From: an uncultured Actinomyces sp. | GTDB taxonomy: Bacteria > Actinomycetota > Actinomycetes > Actinomycetales > Actinomycetaceae | Length of the DNA stretch: 17,466 nucleotides | Assembly: GCA_915063485.1 (NCBI GenBank) | Contig: CAJZDJ010000038.1 | Location: 1-17,466, forward strand | Direction of reading: 5' to 3' | Position numbers and translations under genes: made by a program | Shown: piece by piece, positions 15,406 through 17,466 of the stretch | Layout of the letters: each line of letters opens with the position of its first letter | Position numbering within the stretch: position 1 is the first letter of the stretch | Notes under the pieces: generated by a model | The model's input: only the letters and a program-made list of their open reading frames with translations | Database searches by the model: none | Told to the model about the DNA's origin: nothing

Positions 15406-15573
15406 ACGGGCTGGCTGGGTTGCGTTAGCGCCTGGCGCATTAGCGGCCTGATGAGTAGCGCTGGCTCGAAGGGGCCGGCTGAGATTACCTGCACTATCGG
15501 GGTGGCTTGAACCGCCGGGCTGCCCCGAGAAGTAGGCACGGACCTGGTCTAAGTGGCAAGGCCTTGAGGGAGG
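15406..15573 (+). other. Intergenic sequence after the phosphohexomutase gene
   Basis: There is no gene and no convincing terminator. TTAGCG-type words recur at 15425, 15440 and 15456 with about 15-base spacing, and GCGCCtGGCGC is a short palindrome. A weak hairpin GGTGG/CCGCC (15501–15516), or alternatively CGGGG/CCCCG (15498–15527), is possible. Nothing here matched a tRNA or another RNA gene known to me. Confidence 0.5.
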
Positions 15574-15704
15574 CTAAGCGCTTAGAAGGTACCTGGACTG
15601 ATCCCCCAGGTATAAGAGTTTGAATGTATCTGGTTGCATTCAAACCCGAAAAAGTAGCGGTGCTTAGCGTAATCGCTGGGTTTGTTAAGCACCTCTACTT
15701 TTCG
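15574..15704. other. Highly structured intergenic block with four consecutive inverted repeats
   Basis: In order: a perfect 12-bp palindrome CTAAGCGCTTAG (15574–15585); TACCTGG/CCAGGTA (15590–15612, 9-base loop); TTTGAATG/CATTCAAA (15619–15644, 10-base loop); and a long hairpin in which CGAAAAAGTAG (15647–15657) and GGTGCTTA (15659–15666) pair with TAAGCACC (15686–15693) and CTACTTTTCG (15695–15704). The last has about 18 pairs with one bulged A and one mismatch, and its apex can form AGCGtaatCGCT. It could be a bidirectional terminator cluster, a structured RNA or a protein-binding region; the strand cannot be decided. Confidence 0.6.
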
Positions 15705-15740
15705 TGTGCGAATTTAGCTAAAAATTCAGCTCGCAGAGAC

Positions 15741-15769
15741 TATTATGTAACACACATGTACAGTTACAT
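15741..15769 (+). promoter_or_regulatory. Candidate -10 with overlapping operator-like dyad
   Basis: TATTAT (15741–15746) is a plausible -10 but lacks a good -35. Overlapping it, ATGTAAC (15745–15751) and GTTACAT (15763–15769) form a perfect 7-bp inverted repeat with an 11-base spacer centred on ACATGT (15754–15759). This is the size and symmetry of a dimeric repressor site. AGGAGG (15778–15783) follows directly, so the dyad would control the membrane protein gene. Confidence 0.45.
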
Positions 15770-15787
15770 GATCGTTTAGGAGGTCTC

Positions 15788-17466
15788 ATGAGCGAGTCCG
15801 AACCAAATCCCCAGGCTGTCCCTGAGCCATCTCCTGCATCGTCAGCTGCAGATGGATCAGTGTCTGCAGCCTCGGCGCCTTCAACAGATACTAGTGCCTC
15901 TAAGGCTGAGTCAACTCCAGCTGAGGGTGCAACCGCGTCGGCAGAAGCTGCGGCGTCGGCCGCGCCGGCCCCGGATGCCCCGCCGGCCCCTGCAGCTGCG
16001 GGTGGTCAGGGTGGCGCTGTACCGCCTGTTCCGGGCCAGTTTGCCCCAGCCCCGCCGGTACCTGCGGCTCCAGTTGGGGCCCCGCCGGCTCCCGGCGTGC
16101 CAGTTGGTATGTCAGCCCCGGCGGTTGCCTCTGCGCCTGGCGTGCCCGCAATGGCTCCGGGTGCGATGGCTGCGCAACCAGGTATGGCTCCGCAGGGCGC
16201 CCCCCGGCCGGTAAACCCGCGCACTGCTGCGCGTAACGCCTACATCACCCAGTGCTTCCGCCTGCCCGGAGTTATTACCTGGGTAGTAGGCCTAGTGATT
16301 ACGCTGGTCGTTGCCTTTATTGTTGGTGCAATCGCTAACTCTGTGCTCACAGACCTAGCCGGTGGTTTTATGAGCCGCGACGACGCGCCCAGCCTGCTGG
16401 GTCCGCTTGCCGGTATGGCTCTGGGCGGCAAGGCAGATCTGACTGCCAGCTACTCCAGCATGCGCGCTGGGGGAGCGGCTCTGCGCATCCTGCCCTCCAT
16501 CGGTCACCTGGTGATTTTTATTGCGATTGCCCTGCTGGCTAAGTTCCGCCGCGCCGGTGAAATTATCCCGGTAGATATCGCGGCAGTAGCTGCCCGTGCC
16601 GGAATTGAGGCATTCGGGGTGGCCGTGGTGTCCATGGTTGTGTTCCTGATTGCTGCTGTGGATTATGAAGGTGCACACATTGCGGCTGATCCCTTTGCGG
16701 TTTTCTTCAACACCTTGGTGCTGGTGTTCCTGGCACTAGTGGTAGGGCGTTTTGCGACCTATAAGCACCTGTTGGTAACTGGCCGTAGCTCCATTGTGTA
16801 TCAGGGTATCTTTGATGCAGTAGTTATTTTTGTTGTAAGTATTGCGGTTTGCTTCCTGTTTGGGGCCGTTGTGCTAATGCTTGGGTATGCTGAGCCGGTG
16901 CTTGAGGATGCTGGGCCGGTGCTTGCCCTGGCCATGCCCTTAAACCTGGGGGTTGTTGGCGCAGGTCTGGCTGCACTTGGCTACATTGATAGCGGCGTGA
17001 ATGGTTCAGGTAAGTGGGGTGGTTCTTCGCACGAACTGGGTGACATATCCGCGTTCGATGGCGGCGCTATCAGCCTGATGCTGGTGGCCTTGGTAGTTAT
17101 GTTTATCCTGGCCACCTTGGCTGTCGCCGTGTTGCGTCGCCCCAACAACTATGGGCCGGTTCGTTGGCTGTACATCGCTTACGCTGCGCCAACCGCGCTG
17201 GTGCTGTGGGGTTACAGCATTTACGCTTACGCCCGTTTCTCGCTGAACATGGATATGTTGGGTTATGGCGGTAAAGGTAATGTTGGCCTGTCTCCGGTAA
17301 CTGTTCTTAACCTGGTGATCTACACGGCGCTGGTTTCTCTGGCTGCCGAGTTTGCCCCGCGTTACCTGCGTAACCTGCGTTTCCGCCCGGTGCTGGGGCC
17401 GGTGGCTGGTGCGGCTCCCGTGGTTACCGGCTCGATGCCTGCGGTTGCGCCTAGCGCCGCTACTGG
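15788..17466 (+). CDS. Unrecognised multi-pass membrane protein with Pro/Ala-rich N-terminus (3' end outside window)
   Basis: The frame is open from ATG 15788 to the window edge: 559 complete codons without a stop. AGGAGG at 15778–15783 is a strong ribosome binding site. Residues 1–145 are low-complexity, Ala/Pro/Ser-rich and probably disordered, without a signal peptide. About nine hydrophobic segments follow, near residues 162–182, 235–252, 273–291, 305–322, 341–365, 378–400, 427–449, 461–481 and 504–521. A positively charged stretch (FAPRYLRNLRFRP) and a second Pro/Ala/Val-rich segment begin near 522. The hydrophilic loop near 401–425 is Gly/Ser-rich. I do not recognise the family; no catalytic or transport motif was evident. 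The N-terminus probably faces the cytosol. Confidence 0.85.
   Translation, partial: MSESEPNPQAVPEPSPASSAADGSVSAASAPSTDTSASKAESTPAEGATASAEAAASAAPAPDAPPAPAAAGGQGGAVPPVPGQFAPAPPVPAAPVGAPPAPGVPVGMSAPAVASAPGVPAMAPGAMAAQPGMAPQGAPRPVNPRTAARNAYITQCFRLPGVITWVVGLVITLVVAFIVGAIANSVLTDLAGGFMSRDDAPSLLGPLAGMALGGKADLTASYSSMRAGGAALRILPSIGHLVIFIAIALLAKFRRAGEIIPVDIAAVAARAGIEAFGVAVVSMVVFLIAAVDYEGAHIAADPFAVFFNTLVLVFLALVVGRFATYKHLLVTGRSSIVYQGIFDAVVIFVVSIAVCFLFGAVVLMLGYAEPVLEDAGPVLALAMPLNLGVVGAGLAALGYIDSGVNGSGKWGGSSHELGDISAFDGGAISLMLVALVVMFILATLAVAVLRRPNNYGPVRWLYIAYAAPTALVLWGYSIYAYARFSLNMDMLGYGGKGNVGLSPVTVLNLVIYTALVSLAAEFAPRYLRNLRFRPVLGPVAGAAPVVTGSMPAVAPSAAT

Noticed and set aside
15448..15475. CTGATGAG...CGAA, resembling a hammerhead ribozyme core
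   Set aside because: The second core segment is CGAAG rather than CGAAA, and no pairing partners for stems I and III or a cleavage site could be placed around it. It is likely chance.
15740..15772. Possible dif-like Xer recombination site (ATTATGTAAC half-site)
   Set aside because: The inverted arms face the wrong way and the 11-base spacer does not match the 6-base centre of dif. An operator-like dyad fits better.
15852..16224. Arg/Pro-rich frame on + and Gly/Ala/Pro-rich frames on the - strand
   Set aside because: These are out-of-frame shadows of the Pro/Ala-rich N-terminal region of the membrane protein gene, which has the strong ribosome binding site and the long continuous frame.

Overview
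The window is a high-GC, Gram-positive (actinobacterial) chromosome segment with the S10–spc–alpha ribosomal protein supercluster, all on the + strand. Features supporting this are GC-rich coding DNA with several GTG starts, secY-adk-map followed by infA-rpmJ-rpsM-rpsK-rpoA-rplQ, a short-LID adenylate kinase, a zinc-type S14, R/G-rich tails on S3 and S5, and an RpoA that reads like mycobacterial RpoA. The frequent CTA leucine codons and the absence of rpsD between rpsK and rpoA suggest an Actinomycetaceae-like or related lineage rather than Mycobacterium, but the species cannot be read from the sequence.

Layout. 1–2483 is the end of the S10 operon: rplB (last 13 codons), rpsS, rplV, rpsC, rplP, rpmC, rpsQ, tightly packed with stop/start overlaps, closed by a hairpin-plus-T6 terminator. 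2484–3095 is an unusually long gap with a GC-rich tandem repeat, then a candidate promoter and a foldable leader for the spc block. 3096–7355 is the spc block: rplN, rplX, rplE, rpsN (zinc type), rpsH, rplF, rplR, rpsE, rpmD, rplO, ending in a 13-bp perfect hairpin. 7631–9507 is secY-adk, again terminated, and 9612–10484 is map. 10657–13608 is the alpha block: infA, rpmJ, rpsM, rpsK, rpoA, rplQ, with foldable non-coding leaders before rpmJ, rpsM and rpoA, closed by a 14-bp perfect terminator hairpin.

From 13609 on the character changes. There is a second GC-rich repeat patch related to the first, a stand-alone phosphohexomutase gene (13948–15405), a 382-bp gap with four consecutive hairpins or palindromes and an operator-like dyad, and the 5' part of a large gene (15788 to the window end) for an unrecognised multi-pass membrane protein with a Pro/Ala-rich N-terminal segment.

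The first 13.6 kb builds ribosomes and couples them to downstream steps: ribosomal proteins, initiation factor IF-1, RNA polymerase alpha, the SecY translocon, adenylate kinase for nucleotide balance, and methionine aminopeptidase for nascent-chain processing. The core is conventional. The parts worth a second look are non-coding: the split of S10 from spc, the interspersed GC-rich repeats, the structured leaders, and the structured region at 15574–15704. No clearly new multi-gene system is visible; the best candidates for something undescribed are that structured region and the membrane protein gene next to it.
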